A DNA stretch of 64,000 nt, from assembly GCF_001517425.1 (NCBI RefSeq), contig NZ_FBWL01000165.1:1-64000 (forward strand). The letters are read 5' to 3'. Positions 27,181 through 37,962 of this stretch are shown piece after piece. A program made the translations under genes and the position numbers. This DNA comes from Clostridium sp. C105KSO13 (GTDB lineage: Bacteria > Bacillota > Clostridia > Lachnospirales > Lachnospiraceae). Each line of letters opens with the position of its first letter. Within the stretch, counting starts at the first letter, position 1. The notes below the pieces were generated by a model, which was given only the letters and a program-made list of their open reading frames with translations, ran no database searches and was not told the origin of the DNA.

Positions 27181-29396
27181 TTTACATCCCCCGTGTCTGT
27201 ATCTGCAAACGCATTTCGTCCGGCTTCGGCTTCATCGCCTGTCAACAAAATCTCTGTCAATTTTCCATCCTGATACGTGTATTCCCTGGATTCACGGAAA
27301 ACTGTATTGCTGGAACCAACCTGGTCTACTTGTATAACATCACCGTTTCCAAGCTTTGAATCTTTCAGGTCAATTCTTGTATTATTCAAAAACGTACTGC
27401 TTTGTTTTTCCCCGTTTATATACACTTTACTCTGTTTTGTAAAGTTTTCACCGTAAACACTGTAAGTTCCGTCCATCTGAGATACCAGTTCCGTAATTGA
27501 GGTATCTTTCACGCCCATTGCCATGTGCCCCTCGGTGATTGGTTGTCCACTGTCTTCATAGACATATTGCTTTCCGTACAAAATGTCATACTGCAGAAGT
27601 TCCAGATCTGCTAAATAATTCTTCGTCTGCCTTCTCTGCTGATGATAATTGAATACAGTGCCTGAATGAATGTCCAGTCTTTCAAATACATCCGCCATAA
27701 TCTGATAGGAAGGAACATTTCTGTCTTCCTTTTTAAGCCCGATATTGTCCCAGATTACATAATTGGTATTATAAAGGTATCTGCTCTTCATGTCCTTGGC
27801 TTCCAGTCCCATGGTGGGCAGATGGTCCCCGTAAAATACAACAACCGTCGGTTCGCCCCGCTTCTTAATCTCCTTGATGAGATTTCCGGCAAATTTATCC
27901 ATCTCATGGACTTCATTGACATAATACTCCCAGGAGTTTCGCTTTCCCTCATCTTCTACACCACTCACCACAATTTCCGGATTTTCAATCATCTTCTCTG
28001 TAGGATAATCCCCATGACCCTGTACACTGACGGTAAACACAAAGTCCTGCTGCCTGGTAGTATCCATGGATTCCAGGATGTTGGGAATCAGGATATCGTC
28101 CGTTGCCCAGCCCTTCGGCGTAGTCTGCAGAATATTCATGAACTCCTTGCTTGTAAAATGGTCAAAGCCCATATGGTTATAGACCTGAGCCCGGCTGTAG
28201 AAATTCCCCCCGTTATTGTGAATCGCCTCTGCACCATAGCCAAGGCTTTCCAAAGCAGTGGCAGCACTTTCCATCGGGTTCGTCTTTACATAAGTTTTAT
28301 ATGGATATTCCCCCGGTCCGAAATACCGCATGTTCATCCCTGTCAGCACTTCAAACTCAGTATTTGCAGTTCCTGCACCTACAGACGGAACTTTAAAATA
28401 TCCGCAGGAAAAATTCTGATGCATCTCTCTTAAGTTAGGAATCGGATCCTCTGAAAAATGCAGCCATTCTACTTCTGTAGGGTCAAAATAGGATTCCAGC
28501 TGTACGAAAATAATGTTCGGCAGCTCATTCTCGGACCGCCCCGTCTCATTTTTTGTAATATCACCATCGTTGGTGATTTTTTTCATCGTATCTTTACTAT
28601 ATCCTGCCGGTTCTGATATGCCGGTATCAAAAACACTGGCTGTAAAACAGTAGGGGAAACCGTAATCCTCATAGGCAAAAGCAATGTTTCCGAAATAATT
28701 TGAAACCACACGCTTATCAATTGCCACATCTGTAAGAACAACATATGCACCAATCCAGAATACCACCCCGAACAAAGAAATAACACGATGCATCCTTCCT
28801 GTATACTGCCCTCCTCTGCGCCACATAGAGAGGACCCAGAGTATCACTGCCACAATCCCAATGATTAATAAAACCAATTCAGGAGGACTAAAATAGTTGC
28901 TCGTCAGTTCCAGAGCGTCGGAAAGGACCTTAAGATCCTGGGCATTAAAAGGTGTGACTCTTTTAAAAAGCAGATAGCCGTTGCATATGCCGATAAACAG
29001 CCAGAACACACTCACCAGAATTCTGGCAAACACCCTCCGGCGGACCAGAAACACAATGGAAAAGGTTGAAAATATCAAAAATGTATTAAACAAAAACACT
29101 TTCGGTGTTCCTGCCATGTAATTCCATGCCGATAACAGAGAATGCCTTGATATCACTTCTATAGAGAAATTCAGCACTGCTGCCAGCAGAAAGTGAAGAA
29201 TGAGTGCTATCTTATTCATGAAACTATATACAGGTCTCATTTTTTTTGCAAAGGCACTGTTGCGGCGCCGCTCAAGCGCAAGCTGCCGCCGCTTTTTTCT
29301 TGCTTCCCTGTGTGCTTTTATATCTTCTTTATTAAGATTTTTTATTTTATAAAAAAACCCTTTTATATAAGGTTTCCTGATTTGAATGTGTTTCAT
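27177..29396 (-). CDS. LTA synthase-like membrane sulfatase family protein
   Basis: This 739-residue protein has a basic, Lys/Arg-rich cytoplasmic start (1-50), five predicted membrane helices (about 60-240) and an extracellular alkaline-phosphatase/sulfatase domain. The domain has FVQLESYFD (metal Glu), GTANTEF (the expected nucleophile Thr), and YGDHLPTMG (metal Asp/His). LtaS-type enzymes transfer glycerol phosphate from phosphatidylglycerol to build lipoteichoic acid or related polymers. A C-terminal beta-rich region of about 120 residues (TDTSITELVSQ and on) extends beyond the usual catalytic domain. It lies 12 bp after valS. Confidence 0.85.
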   Translation of the reverse strand: MKHIQIRKPYIKGFFYKIKNLNKEDIKAHREARKKRRQLALERRRNSAFAKKMRPVYSFMNKIALILHFLLAAVLNFSIEVISRHSLLSAWNYMAGTPKVFLFNTFLIFSTFSIVFLVRRRVFARILVSVFWLFIGICNGYLLFKRVTPFNAQDLKVLSDALELTSNYFSPPELVLLIIGIVAVILWVLSMWRRGGQYTGRMHRVISLFGVVFWIGAYVVLTDVAIDKRVVSNYFGNIAFAYEDYGFPYCFTASVFDTGISEPAGYSKDTMKKITNDGDITKNETGRSENELPNIIFVQLESYFDPTEVEWLHFSEDPIPNLREMHQNFSCGYFKVPSVGAGTANTEFEVLTGMNMRYFGPGEYPYKTYVKTNPMESAATALESLGYGAEAIHNNGGNFYSRAQVYNHMGFDHFTSKEFMNILQTTPKGWATDDILIPNILESMDTTRQQDFVFTVSVQGHGDYPTEKMIENPEIVVSGVEDEGKRNSWEYYVNEVHEMDKFAGNLIKEIKKRGEPTVVVFYGDHLPTMGLEAKDMKSRYLYNTNYVIWDNIGLKKEDRNVPSYQIMADVFERLDIHSGTVFNYHQQRRQTKNYLADLELLQYDILYGKQYVYEDSGQPITEGHMAMGVKDTSITELVSQMDGTYSVYGENFTKQSKVYINGEKQSSTFLNNTRIDLKDSKLGNGDVIQVDQVGSSNTVFRESREYTYQDGKLTEILLTGDEAEAGRNAFADTDTGDVK

Positions 29397-29408
29397 TTAT
29401 GACCACTC

Positions 29409-32060
29409 CTATGATTTCTTCAAGCCTGCCATTCTCTCCTGTACCTGCTTTAACATTTGCGCATACTTTTCCAGTTTGTCTTTTTCTTCCTGAACCTTTG
29501 CCTGGGGAGCTTTACTGGTAAATCTTTCGTTTGCCAGCATGCCTTTTGCTCTCGCAATCTCTTTTTTCAGTCTATCTTCTTCTTTTGTCAATCGTTTTGT
29601 TTCCTGTTCGAAATCAACCAGATCTTCCATAGGAAGATAAGCGACAGCATCCGGCACAACAATAGAAACAGCGTCCTCTGAAATGCCCTCCTTTTGCGTA
29701 CCAATCAATATCTCCGAACTGCTCATCAGAGGCTTTACAAAATCAGCTATGGCCTTAAAGCCTGCTGCAAGTATCTCGTCTTTACATACAATAAACACTT
29801 TTGTTTTACGGTTATTTGCAACGTTCATCTCCGCACGGATGTTCCGGATTTGGCGTACTATTTCTTTCATGTGTTCTACTATGTTTTCCGATGAGGCAAA
29901 GTTCCATTCTTCTTTGTATACCGGCCACTTTGAAATCATCAGTGATTCTTCTTCCGGAACAAGGGCGTTATAGATTTCCTCAGTTATGAAGGGCATAAAC
30001 GGATGAAGCATCTTCAGTGCCTGTCCCAAAACAGTTTTCAGAGTCCACAATGCACAGTTGGCTGCTTCTTTATTTTCATCTTTATGATAAATACGATACT
30101 TGGCAATCTCAATATACCAGTCGCAGAATTCGTCCCAGATAAAATCATACACCTTTTGTACCGCAATACCCAGCTCGAATTTATCCATATTCTCGGTCAC
30201 ATCTTTTGCCAGAGTATTTACTTTAGATAAAATCCACTTATCTGCTTCTGCCAATTTAGAAATTGCCGGCTGCGTCAGTTCTTCATTTTCAATGTTCATG
30301 AGAATAAAACGTGATGCGTTCCATACCTTATTTGCAAAGTTTCTGCTTGCCTCTACCCTTTCCTGATAAAAACGCATATCATTGCCGGGAGCATTTCCTG
30401 TCAACAGTGTAAGACGAAGCGCATCTGCACCATACTGATCAATGACATCCAGCGGGTCGATTCCGTTTCCGAGGGACTTACTCATCTTACGTCCCTGGGA
30501 ATCTCTCACAAGTCCGTGAATCAGCACTGTATTAAACGGTGCTTTTCCGGTATGCTCATATCCTGAGAATACCATACGGATAACCCAGAAAAGAATAATA
30601 TCATACCCTGTTACCAGCACATCCGTAGGGTAAAAATAGTCCAGATCTTCTGTTTTTTCCGGCCAGCCTAATGTGGAAAACGGCCACAGTGCAGAACTAA
30701 ACCACGTATCAAGTGTATCCTCGTCCTGTGTAAAATGTGTTCCGCCGCAGTGTGGGCAGACTTTTGGCATTCCTTTCGACACTGTGATCTCTCCACATTC
30801 ATCACAATAATACGCAGGAATCCTGTGTCCCCACCAGATTTGTCTGGAAATACACCAGTCCTTAATGTTCTCCAGCCAGTGGAGGTATATCTTGTCAAAA
30901 CGCTCCGGTACAAACTTGAGTTCTCCCGTCTTCAATGCATTAATGGCAGGTTTTGCTAATTCTTCCATCTTCACAAACCACTGCTGTTTAATCAGTGGTT
31001 CCACCGTTGTGGAACACCTGTCATGGGTGCCCACATTATGAGAGTGAGGCTCTATTTTCACAAGAAAGCCCTGGCTTTTCAGGTCCTCTACAATTGCCTT
31101 TCTCGCCTCATAGCGTTCCAGCCCCGCGTATTTACCACCCTTTTCGTTTATGGTGGCATTATCATTCATAATATTGATTTCTTCCAGCTTGTGGCGTTTT
31201 CCCACTTCAAAATCATTGGGGTCATGGGCCGGAGTAATCTTTACGGCACCTGTTCCAAATTCTTTATCAACATAGTAATCAGCTACAATAGGTATTTCTC
31301 GATTTACCAGTGGAAGTACTGCTTTCTTCCCCACGATATCTTTGTAGCGCTCATCATCCGGATGTACTGCTATTGCAGTATCCCCCAGCATGGTTTCCGG
31401 ACGTGTAGTGGCAATCTCAAGAAATCGATCTGTACCTGCTATGGGATATTTAATATGCCAGAAGAAGCCGTCCTGCTCTTCATGTTCCACTTCTGCATCG
31501 GAAAGCGATGTCTTACAAACCGGGCACCAGTTAATGATTCTGGAGCCTTTATAAATATAGCCCTTTTCATACAGGCGGATAAACACTTCCTCCACTGCCT
31601 TGGAACAGCCCTCGTCCATTGTGAAGCGTTCTCTGTCCCAATCGCAGGAGATTCCCAGCTTTTTCAACTGATTTTGAATGGTTCCAGCATACTCTTCTTT
31701 CCACTGCCATGTTCTTTTCAGAAATCCTTCACGCCCCAGCTCTTTCTTGTCAATTCCCTCTTCTTTTAATTGATTTGTAACCTTGACCTCTGTGGAAATT
31801 GCGGCATGATCTGTCCCCGGTATCCACAGTGCATTATATCCCTCCATCCTTTTATATCGGATCAGAATATCCTGCAGGGTGTTGTCCAGAGCATGTCCCA
31901 TGTGCAGCTTTCCCGTAATATTCGGTGGCGGCATTACAGTTGTAAATGGTTTTCTGCTTCTGTCCACCTCTGCATGAAAATATTTCTTTTCACACCATCT
32001 TTCATATAATTTTTTTTCAATTTCTTTTGGGCTATAAGTTTTTGCCAGTTCCTTTCCCAT
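29409..32060 (-). CDS. valS: Valyl-tRNA synthetase
   Basis: This 883-residue class I synthetase has [20 protein letters not shown] (HIGH box, about 44-63), [11 protein letters not shown] (KMSKS, near 525), a CP1 editing domain between them, a zinc-like CDEC...CPHC pair (near 420) and a C-terminal coiled coil. Length and order are typical of ValRS. It is controlled by the T-box leader upstream and heads an operon with the LTA-synthase-like gene, folC and the TPR gene. Confidence 0.97.
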   Translation of the reverse strand: MGKELAKTYSPKEIEKKLYERWCEKKYFHAEVDRSRKPFTTVMPPPNITGKLHMGHALDNTLQDILIRYKRMEGYNALWIPGTDHAAISTEVKVTNQLKEEGIDKKELGREGFLKRTWQWKEEYAGTIQNQLKKLGISCDWDRERFTMDEGCSKAVEEVFIRLYEKGYIYKGSRIINWCPVCKTSLSDAEVEHEEQDGFFWHIKYPIAGTDRFLEIATTRPETMLGDTAIAVHPDDERYKDIVGKKAVLPLVNREIPIVADYYVDKEFGTGAVKITPAHDPNDFEVGKRHKLEEINIMNDNATINEKGGKYAGLERYEARKAIVEDLKSQGFLVKIEPHSHNVGTHDRCSTTVEPLIKQQWFVKMEELAKPAINALKTGELKFVPERFDKIYLHWLENIKDWCISRQIWWGHRIPAYYCDECGEITVSKGMPKVCPHCGGTHFTQDEDTLDTWFSSALWPFSTLGWPEKTEDLDYFYPTDVLVTGYDIILFWVIRMVFSGYEHTGKAPFNTVLIHGLVRDSQGRKMSKSLGNGIDPLDVIDQYGADALRLTLLTGNAPGNDMRFYQERVEASRNFANKVWNASRFILMNIENEELTQPAISKLAEADKWILSKVNTLAKDVTENMDKFELGIAVQKVYDFIWDEFCDWYIEIAKYRIYHKDENKEAANCALWTLKTVLGQALKMLHPFMPFITEEIYNALVPEEESLMISKWPVYKEEWNFASSENIVEHMKEIVRQIRNIRAEMNVANNRKTKVFIVCKDEILAAGFKAIADFVKPLMSSSEILIGTQKEGISEDAVSIVVPDAVAYLPMEDLVDFEQETKRLTKEEDRLKKEIARAKGMLANERFTSKAPQAKVQEEKDKLEKYAQMLKQVQERMAGLKKS

Positions 32061-32106
32061 TGTTTCCTCCTTATACTCTCCATTCTTTCACAATATTTTC
32101 ACATTT

Positions 32107-32440
32107 TAAAAAATTTAAAACGCCCTCTACATATTGTAAAGGGCGTAATCAACGCGGTACCACCTTAATTTCATGCCATCTGACTCTCTTGCTTTTTCCA
32201 ACAGGGGGCATCTCTTTAGAGCACTGCTGCATTAATATTTCGCAAAATAGCTTGCCCGGAAAAGTTAATGCAGCAGTACACCAGTCCTGTAACGTAGACA
32301 ATTCCGGGACATCTTACCGTTGTTATATTCAGACCTCCAGTTCAGAAGCTACCTTCCACAATTCTCTTCTGAAACCGCTTTCCAGCCAATGAGCGGTTCT
32401 CTCTGTCAAGAGTCATTATGTACTCCTCTTCCTCAGCACC
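32107..32440 (-). promoter_or_regulatory. T-box riboswitch of valS
   Basis: On the minus strand the T-box core AAGGTGGTACCGCG (32166-32153) precedes a terminator stem ACGCCCTTTACA / TGTAGAGGGCGT (32146-32120) with a TTTTAAATTTTTT tail. Stem I begins near 32440 with an AGTA loop motif; a GTC triplet in GAGGTCTGAA is the best candidate valine specifier. A perfect 13-bp stem (ACTGCTGCATTAA / TTAATGCAGCAGT) sits between stem I and the antiterminator. Uncharged tRNA-Val should favour readthrough. Confidence 0.93.
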
Positions 32441-32538
32441 TTTACATATGAAGAAAACATGTACCTATTCAAAAAAGACATTTGAGCTGTCTCAACTGTA
32501 CAGTTACAAAAATATTAAGCATATGTTAACTAAAGACC

Positions 32539-32567
32539 ATCATATCTTTCAAGTGCCGATTTGTCAA
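32539..32567 (-). promoter_or_regulatory. Sigma-A promoter of the valS operon
   Basis: TTGACA (32567-32562), 17 bp, TATGAT (32544-32539), a near-consensus promoter. The leader of about 470 bases contains the T-box. Before stem I it also carries AACTGTACAGTT and a short TTGAG/CTCAA hairpin followed by TTTTTT. Confidence 0.85.
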
Positions 32568-32589
32568 GGATTTTAGTAAATCTTAAGAT

Positions 32590-32946
32590 TCAAAGTTTTT
32601 GGAAATAAAAGAAATCCACGTCTTGTTTTGTCAAAGACATACAGGGGTTTCCTAATCTTGCCCTGATTGCCTCTATAACCTGCCTATAGGCATTCCAATA
32701 ATCTACTTCACTTTCTATCTCAGTAGGGTTTCTGGTGCTGACAACTAAAAAAGTCATACTATAGAAAGCTTCTTCATTATTATCATGCTTTACGGTATAG
32801 CTGGTGTATATATTTGCTGAAACAAAAATATTAGTCTCTTCATATATAAGCCCTGCACTTACGTCCCATAAATCTGCAATCATACCTACTGTATACCGCT
32901 TGAGATCAAGGTCATAAAATGTGACCGCGTAACGTTCTGTTTCCAT
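32590..32946 (-). CDS. Hypothetical protein, 118 residues
   Basis: This small soluble protein has alternating beta-type segments (RYAVTFYDLDLKRYTVGMIA) and a C-terminal helix (DYWNAYRQVIEAIRARLGNP), ending in an aromatic tail. No signal, helix or catalytic motif is seen and I do not recognise the family. The ribosome binding site is weak (AACAGGCATGGTGAACC before ATG). It stands alone between the glucosaminidase gene and the valS promoter, without an obvious terminator. Confidence 0.6.
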   Translation of the reverse strand: METERYAVTFYDLDLKRYTVGMIADLWDVSAGLIYEETNIFVSANIYTSYTVKHDNNEEAFYSMTFLVVSTRNPTEIESEVDYWNAYRQVIEAIRARLGNPCMSLTKQDVDFFYFQKL

Positions 32947-33053
32947 GGTTCACCATGCCTGTTACTTCTTCTATACCAATATATGTGCGCAGACTGAAAT
33001 TATGTTACCTTGCACTGTCTCACTCTCTTTTGTAAATAGCTTGCCTGAGCCGT

Positions 33054-33857
33054 TTAGTTTAAGGTCTTTAGTTTTGCAATCATGTCTACAATGGAATATC
33101 CGTAGCGTTCTGCCGTCGCCCAGCCATAGCCCCCCGGGTTTTCCTTCTGCCCAAGCCACTCCACATAAGGGGCACATCCCTTCGTTACATATTCATATCG
33201 ATCATCCACACACTCCTGATTCAGGGCATCCCCGGTGGCATAAGCCTTCAGATGCTGGATTTGGGCACGTATTCCTATTCTGACATCGGCAAAGGATTCT
33301 CCGGGCACGCCGCCGCCCGTGGTGCCGAGCCCTGCAAAATTGAACTGTCTAATTGAGGCATCCCCGCCGTACTGCAGAAATCCTGTTTCTTTCATAGTCT
33401 GTACAAAAGCCACCTCCGGACGTACTCCCTCCGCTGCAGCTTCATCATAAAACATCTGGCAGAAAGTTTCAATGTTGTCCGCCCCGCCCTCCTGTAATTC
33501 TTTCGCTGGGTATTGTTTACCGCTGGATTTAAAAAACTTCACCATCTGGTCGACTGTCACAGGACTTTTTCCCATGATCGGATATTGTCCCTGTGCGATT
33601 ACTTCTTCTGTCTGTTTTGCATCTTGCTTATCTTTATCTTCTGTTTCTTCGTTATTTTCTGCCTTTGCCGCTGCATTTTCCGCTTCTGCTTTTTCATAAG
33701 CACCCTTTGAGGAGGCCTGCTCCGTTCTTTTTTGTTCAATTTTCCTTTCAAATGCTCCACTATTAGAGCCAATCCCGATTCCAGCGACTAAAAGAATTGC
33801 CAGCCCAAGTTCAAGCCAGATCTTCATTTTATTTTTGTTAATTTTTTCAGATCCCAT
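33054..33857 (-). CDS. Membrane-anchored glucosaminidase domain protein
   Basis: This protein of about 267 residues has a cytoplasmic start, one transmembrane helix (about 12-30), an Ala/Glu/Lys-rich spacer that may be a coiled coil (about 40-80), and a C-terminal Glucosaminidase/LysM-peptidoglycanase-type domain (about 95-267). Visible segments are EVAFVQTMKETGFLQYGGD, with a probable catalytic Glu, FNFAGLGTTGGG and YGWATAERYG. It probably cuts the glycan backbone of peptidoglycan at the cell surface. The frame opens with GTG at 33866; ATG 33857 with AAGGGTGG upstream is preferred. Confidence 0.82.
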   Translation of the reverse strand: MGSEKINKNKMKIWLELGLAILLVAGIGIGSNSGAFERKIEQKRTEQASSKGAYEKAEAENAAAKAENNEETEDKDKQDAKQTEEVIAQGQYPIMGKSPVTVDQMVKFFKSSGKQYPAKELQEGGADNIETFCQMFYDEAAAEGVRPEVAFVQTMKETGFLQYGGDASIRQFNFAGLGTTGGGVPGESFADVRIGIRAQIQHLKAYATGDALNQECVDDRYEYVTKGCAPYVEWLGQKENPGGYGWATAERYGYSIVDMIAKLKTLN

Positions 33858-33978
33858 ATCTGCCACCCTTGTCCCAAATTTCCATTCCCTGCTTACCTTT
33901 ACAATATATGCACAAGACTGTTTCTTATTTCTACTTTATAAAAAAATATCGGCTTATTTGTTTGGCATTTATGGATTA

Positions 33979-34040
33979 CGAAAAGGTTACAGTCCGGCAT
34001 GTTTACATAAGCAAACATCTGTATGGCCAAACTGTAACCT
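33979..34040 (-). terminator. Terminator of the fucose operon
   Basis: A 10-bp stem AGGTTACAGT / ACTGTAACCT (34040-34031 with 33993-33984) encloses an inner ATGTTT/AAACAT stem and is followed by TTTTCG, 24 bp after the fucU stop. Confidence 0.8.
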
Positions 34041-34063
34041 ATAGTTTTGTTCTGTAGTTGGTT

Positions 34064-34504
34064 TTATTCTGTAACTACACCTTTCTGCAGCATTACATTT
34101 GCATAAAGTGCCTTTTCACTTGTGGCGATAATTGCGTAGGCGGTTTTTGATTCGTCATAGAACTTAAAGCGTTCGATATTTCCTACAGCGCCTGCGCCCC
34201 TTTTATCATATTTGGATACAATCTCTTTATAAGTGTCCCAAATAGGTGTCTCTACATCATCACCCGGCATTACTTCCATTAGATTCATTGGTTTATCAAC
34301 ATAGGTATCCAACGGAAATACTTTGAGGATTGCATCAAGTATCTCAGGCACACCGTGCCCGTCACATCGAATTACAACTGCATCTTTTCCCATAGACTCC
34401 GCCGGAAAGTTTCCGTCAGAAATGACAAGCCTGTCGCTATGCCCCATCTCACACAATACTTTTAATAACTCAGGTGATAAAATCTGTGGAATTCCTTTTA
34501 ACAT
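34064..34504 (-). CDS. fucU: L-fucose mutarotase
   Basis: This 146-residue RbsD/FucU-family protein begins MLKGIPQILSPELLKVLCEM, with GHSDRLVISDGNFPA (the catalytic His is in GHSD). It interconverts anomers of L-fucose so that the isomerase receives its preferred form. GGAGG precedes the ATG by six bases. It is the last gene of the kinase-isomerase-mutarotase operon. Confidence 0.93.
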   Translation of the reverse strand: MLKGIPQILSPELLKVLCEMGHSDRLVISDGNFPAESMGKDAVVIRCDGHGVPEILDAILKVFPLDTYVDKPMNLMEVMPGDDVETPIWDTYKEIVSKYDKRGAGAVGNIERFKFYDESKTAYAIIATSEKALYANVMLQKGVVTE

Positions 34505-34559
34505 ATCTGCCTCCTGCTAAAAGCAAGATTGAAAGTCCTGCTCCCAACCTTGCTGTTTT

Positions 34560-36362
34560 CTATCGAATTGTCTTGTACAGCGGTCCGTATGCCTGGCAGG
34601 CTCTGAAGTCCTGTCCCTCTTTGTCCTGACCAAATGCATTCCATGCTGTAGGTCTAAAGATCTTCTCCTCAGGAACATTGTGCATAGCTACCGGAATTCT
34701 TAGCATAGAGCAAAGTGTAATTAAATCAGCACCTATATGACCGTACATAATTGCACCGTGGTTAGCGCCCCAGTTGTTCATTACATCATACGCTGTTGCA
34801 AATGCACCCTGGCCTGTAGTTCTTGGGGTAAACCATGTACATGGCCATGTATAGTCTGTTCTCTTCCAGAGCGTATCTGTTACACCTTCCGGAAGCTTCA
34901 CAGTCCAGCCCTCTGCAATCTGAAGCATCGGTCCTAAATTCTTAACAAGATTCAGACGAATCATTGTTACAGGCATTTCAGCCTCTGTCACAAATCTGGA
35001 AGAATAACCGCCGCCTCTGAAGTATCCAAGGTCTGCATAGTTCCATGTTGTGGCATTCATGATTGCTTCCTGATCTTCTTTGGTGATATCATACCACGGT
35101 TTCATGCATCCGTTCCCATCTGCATCTTTCGCCTGTCCGTTTGCATCCAGGCATGCTGCACCTGAATTAATCAGATGAATAAAGCCGCCGGCTTCTTTTG
35201 CATGACCTTCTACATCATAGCCTGTTGCCTTCTTTACAGCCTCCGGACTCCAGTAGGTACGAACATCAGCGAAAATAGAAGGTGTGTTTGTAAGCAGTTT
35301 TCCAAACATCATTCCCAGTCCGTTCAAAACGTCATTTTCTGTTGCCAGAATGTATGGCTCTCTTGCTCCGTTCCAGTCAAAGGATGTATTAAGCACAGCC
35401 TCTGCGAAGTCACAATTCGGGTAGAAGTCTGTCCACTGTCTCTGTCCCTGGAAACCTGCTGCCAGTGCATTGTGTCCTACCATTTCTTCCTCTGATCCTT
35501 CCGGCAGATTTTGATTTCCGTTCATCAAGTCTTTGATGATGCACATCATCTTTACTACAAATTCCCAATCAGAATCTTTCTCTTCACGTGACTTCTGCAT
35601 TTCCTCGGGATTCTTGTCAAATCCTTCCTTACATTTTTCTTTTGTCCAGGCAAGAGCCTTCTGATATTCTGCTTCATCATAGATGCCTTCCGTCATACGG
35701 CGGATGATTTCTACTTCATCTACAGATTCTACACGCATGCCAAGGTATTCTTCAATAAATGCCGGATCGATAATGGAGCCGCCGATTCCCATACAGATGG
35801 AGCCGATCTGAAGATAAGATTTACCTCTCATAGTCGCAGTGGCAACAGAAGCACGTCCGAATCTCAGCAGCTTCTCTTTTACATCATAGGGAATTTCTGT
35901 ATCATCAGCTTCCTGTACGTCATGGCCGTAGATACCAAATGCAGGAAGTCCTTTCTGTGAATGAGTAGCCAGTACAGATGCAAGGTAAACAGCACCCGGT
36001 CTCTCTGTTCCGTTGAACCCCCATACAGCCTTGATTGTCATCGGATCCATATCCATTGTCTCTGCACCATAACACCAGCATGGAGTTACAGTCACTGTGA
36101 TATCGACACCTTCTTTTCTAAACTTGTCCGCACACGCAGCAGCTTCCCCCACACGTCCGATTGTTGTATCGGCGATTACAACTTTTACCGGCTCACCGTT
36201 TGAATATTTCAGATTCTCTTCAAATAATCTGGCGGCAGCTTTGGCCATGTTCATGGTCTGCTCCTCCAGAGATTCACGAACCTTAAGAGGTCCTCTTCTT
36301 CCGTCAATCGTTGGTCTGATACCAATTGCCGGATAACTTCCGATAAGTCTTGATTTTGCCAT
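34560..36362 (-). CDS. fucI: L-fucose isomerase
   Basis: This 600-residue protein aligns by eye over its whole length with E. coli Fuc[50 protein letters not shown], NSSFDWNGxREP-type and GGGYSSRF blocks are all present. It converts L-fucose to L-fuculose using Mn2+. It lies 14 bp after the kinase gene and 55 bp before fucU. Confidence 0.97.
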   Translation of the reverse strand: MAKSRLIGSYPAIGIRPTIDGRRGPLKVRESLEEQTMNMAKAAARLFEENLKYSNGEPVKVVIADTTIGRVGEAAACADKFRKEGVDITVTVTPCWCYGAETMDMDPMTIKAVWGFNGTERPGAVYLASVLATHSQKGLPAFGIYGHDVQEADDTEIPYDVKEKLLRFGRASVATATMRGKSYLQIGSICMGIGGSIIDPAFIEEYLGMRVESVDEVEIIRRMTEGIYDEAEYQKALAWTKEKCKEGFDKNPEEMQKSREEKDSDWEFVVKMMCIIKDLMNGNQNLPEGSEEEMVGHNALAAGFQGQRQWTDFYPNCDFAEAVLNTSFDWNGAREPYILATENDVLNGLGMMFGKLLTNTPSIFADVRTYWSPEAVKKATGYDVEGHAKEAGGFIHLINSGAACLDANGQAKDADGNGCMKPWYDITKEDQEAIMNATTWNYADLGYFRGGGYSSRFVTEAEMPVTMIRLNLVKNLGPMLQIAEGWTVKLPEGVTDTLWKRTDYTWPCTWFTPRTTGQGAFATAYDVMNNWGANHGAIMYGHIGADLITLCSMLRIPVAMHNVPEEKIFRPTAWNAFGQDKEGQDFRACQAYGPLYKTIR

Positions 36363-36376
36363 AACTTGTTTCCTCC

Positions 36377-37855
36377 TTATTTTTGAATAATAGTTTTAAA
36401 CTTCTCATATGCCGCACTCCACTTTTCTTCATCCTGGGGAGTGTACTCATATGTTGTTTCTGAATTTGCAATAATTTGTCTTGCCTCGCTTGTGTCCTTT
36501 ATCTCTCCCAGGGACATAAACTGTACGGCTATATTTCCAAGGGCCGTAGCTTCAACCGGTCCTGCTATAACTTTACGTCCGCCCGCTCCGGCGGTCATCC
36601 GGCAGAGCAGTCTGCTCTGAATTCCTCCGCCAATCATATGGATAACAGGATAATGCCTGTCCGTGCAGCTTTCTATCTGTTCTAATGCATACCTGTACTT
36701 CAATGCCAGACTCTGGTTGATGCAGCACATAATCTCACCGATTGTCTCAGGAACTTTCTGTCCTGTCCTGCGGCAAAATTCACGGATACGTTCCGGTATA
36801 TTACCGGCCGGTACAAACTCCGGTGCATCAGGATCTACAAAACTCTTAAACGGCTCTGCCTTCAGTGCCATTTTCTCCAGTTCTCCAAAGGAATATTCCC
36901 GGCCTTCTCTGATCCACTGTCTTCTGCTCTCCTGTGCAAGCCATAAGCCGCTGATATTTTTCAGCAGCGTAGTCGTGTTGCCATAACCACCTTCATTACT
37001 TACATTACACTTTAGGGACTTTTCTCCGATAATCGGAGCCTTCAATTCTGTTCCAAACAGACTCCAGGTCCCGCAGCTTATGAATATAAAATCTTCCTCA
37101 CGGGTTGGTACGGCTGCCACAGCACTCTGTGTATCATGACTTGCAACCGCAATTACTTTAGCCGGCTCTACGCCCAGCTCTTCACAAATGTCATCACTTA
37201 AATTTCCTACTACGGTACCGCTTGGTACAATCTCCGGGAAAATTCTCTCCGGGATCTGCAATGCCTTTAAAACTTTATCTGACCACATTTTATTCCTTGC
37301 ATCCAGAAGCTGTGTAGTTGTAGCCATCGTGTACTCTGCCTTCTGTTGACCCGTCAGAAAATAATTGAACAAATCCGGTGTCAGCAGCAGCTTGTCTGCC
37401 CGCTTTAAAAGCCAGGGTCTCTTCTGAACCAGCGAGTAAAGCTGAAATACTGTATTAAAATTCTCGAATTGATTGCCTGTCATATCATAAAGTTCATCTT
37501 TGGAAATCCTTTTGAATACTTCTTCCTGTATTCCCATTGTTCTGTTGTCCCGATAGTGTACGGCATTCTCCAACAGTACTCCATGTTCATCCAAAAGGCC
37601 GAAGTCAACACCCCAGGTGTCAATTCCAAGACTCTCAAAGCCGCCTTTTTGCTTAGCCTTGATAATTCCTTGCTTTATTTCGAAGAACTGTCTTAATGTA
37701 TCCCAATACATAGTCCCGACGACGATAACCGGATCATTCGAAAAGCGGTATACTTCTTCCATACATATCCTGCCGTCCTCCAGGGTTCCTAAAATAGCAC
37801 GGCCACTGGAAGCTCCGAAGTCAAATGCAAGCACCTGCTTCTTGTCATTACTCAC
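36377..37855 (-). CDS. Rhamnulokinase-like FGGY kinase, probable L-fuculokinase
   Basis: This 492-residue FGGY kinase has the RhaB-type start [20 protein letters not shown], the [13 protein letters not shown] substrate segment and a C-terminal [18 protein letters not shown]-site segment. By sequence it belongs with rhamnulokinases rather than E. coli FucK. Placement directly before fucI and fucU makes L-fuculose the likely substrate. It is the first gene of the operon, divergent from the AraC regulator. Confidence 0.88.
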   Translation of the reverse strand: MSNDKKQVLAFDFGASSGRAILGTLEDGRICMEEVYRFSNDPVIVVGTMYWDTLRQFFEIKQGIIKAKQKGGFESLGIDTWGVDFGLLDEHGVLLENAVHYRDNRTMGIQEEVFKRISKDELYDMTGNQFENFNTVFQLYSLVQKRPWLLKRADKLLLTPDLFNYFLTGQQKAEYTMATTTQLLDARNKMWSDKVLKALQIPERIFPEIVPSGTVVGNLSDDICEELGVEPAKVIAVASHDTQSAVAAVPTREEDFIFISCGTWSLFGTELKAPIIGEKSLKCNVSNEGGYGNTTTLLKNISGLWLAQESRRQWIREGREYSFGELEKMALKAEPFKSFVDPDAPEFVPAGNIPERIREFCRRTGQKVPETIGEIMCCINQSLALKYRYALEQIESCTDRHYPVIHMIGGGIQSRLLCRMTAGAGGRKVIAGPVEATALGNIAVQFMSLGEIKDTSEARQIIANSETTYEYTPQDEEKWSAAYEKFKTIIQK

Positions 37856-37916
37856 TTATCTTCCTCCCTTCTTCATGGTTTCTTATAGTTTATCATTGTT
37901 ACTCTAAATATACTTG

Positions 37917-37941
37917 TGTTATAATGGTAAAAAATATAACA
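37917..37941. promoter_or_regulatory. Operator-like inverted repeat between fucose operon and AraC gene
   Basis: A perfect inverted repeat TGTTATA-N11-TATAACA (37917-37923 and 37935-37941) overlaps the probable plus-strand -10 box TATAAT (37919-37924) in the 107-bp divergent region. It could be the site of the AraC regulator, though AraC proteins more often bind direct repeats. Confidence 0.45.
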
Positions 37942-37962
37942 ATATTCACATAAAGGAGATTT

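Noticed and set aside
27666-28433. 255-codon plus-strand frame inside the LTA-synthase-like gene
   Set aside because: It is antisense to the conserved sulfatase-type domain and has no start signal.
31023-31769. 248-codon plus-strand frame inside valS
   Set aside because: It is antisense to conserved ValRS sequence and has no recognisable domain.
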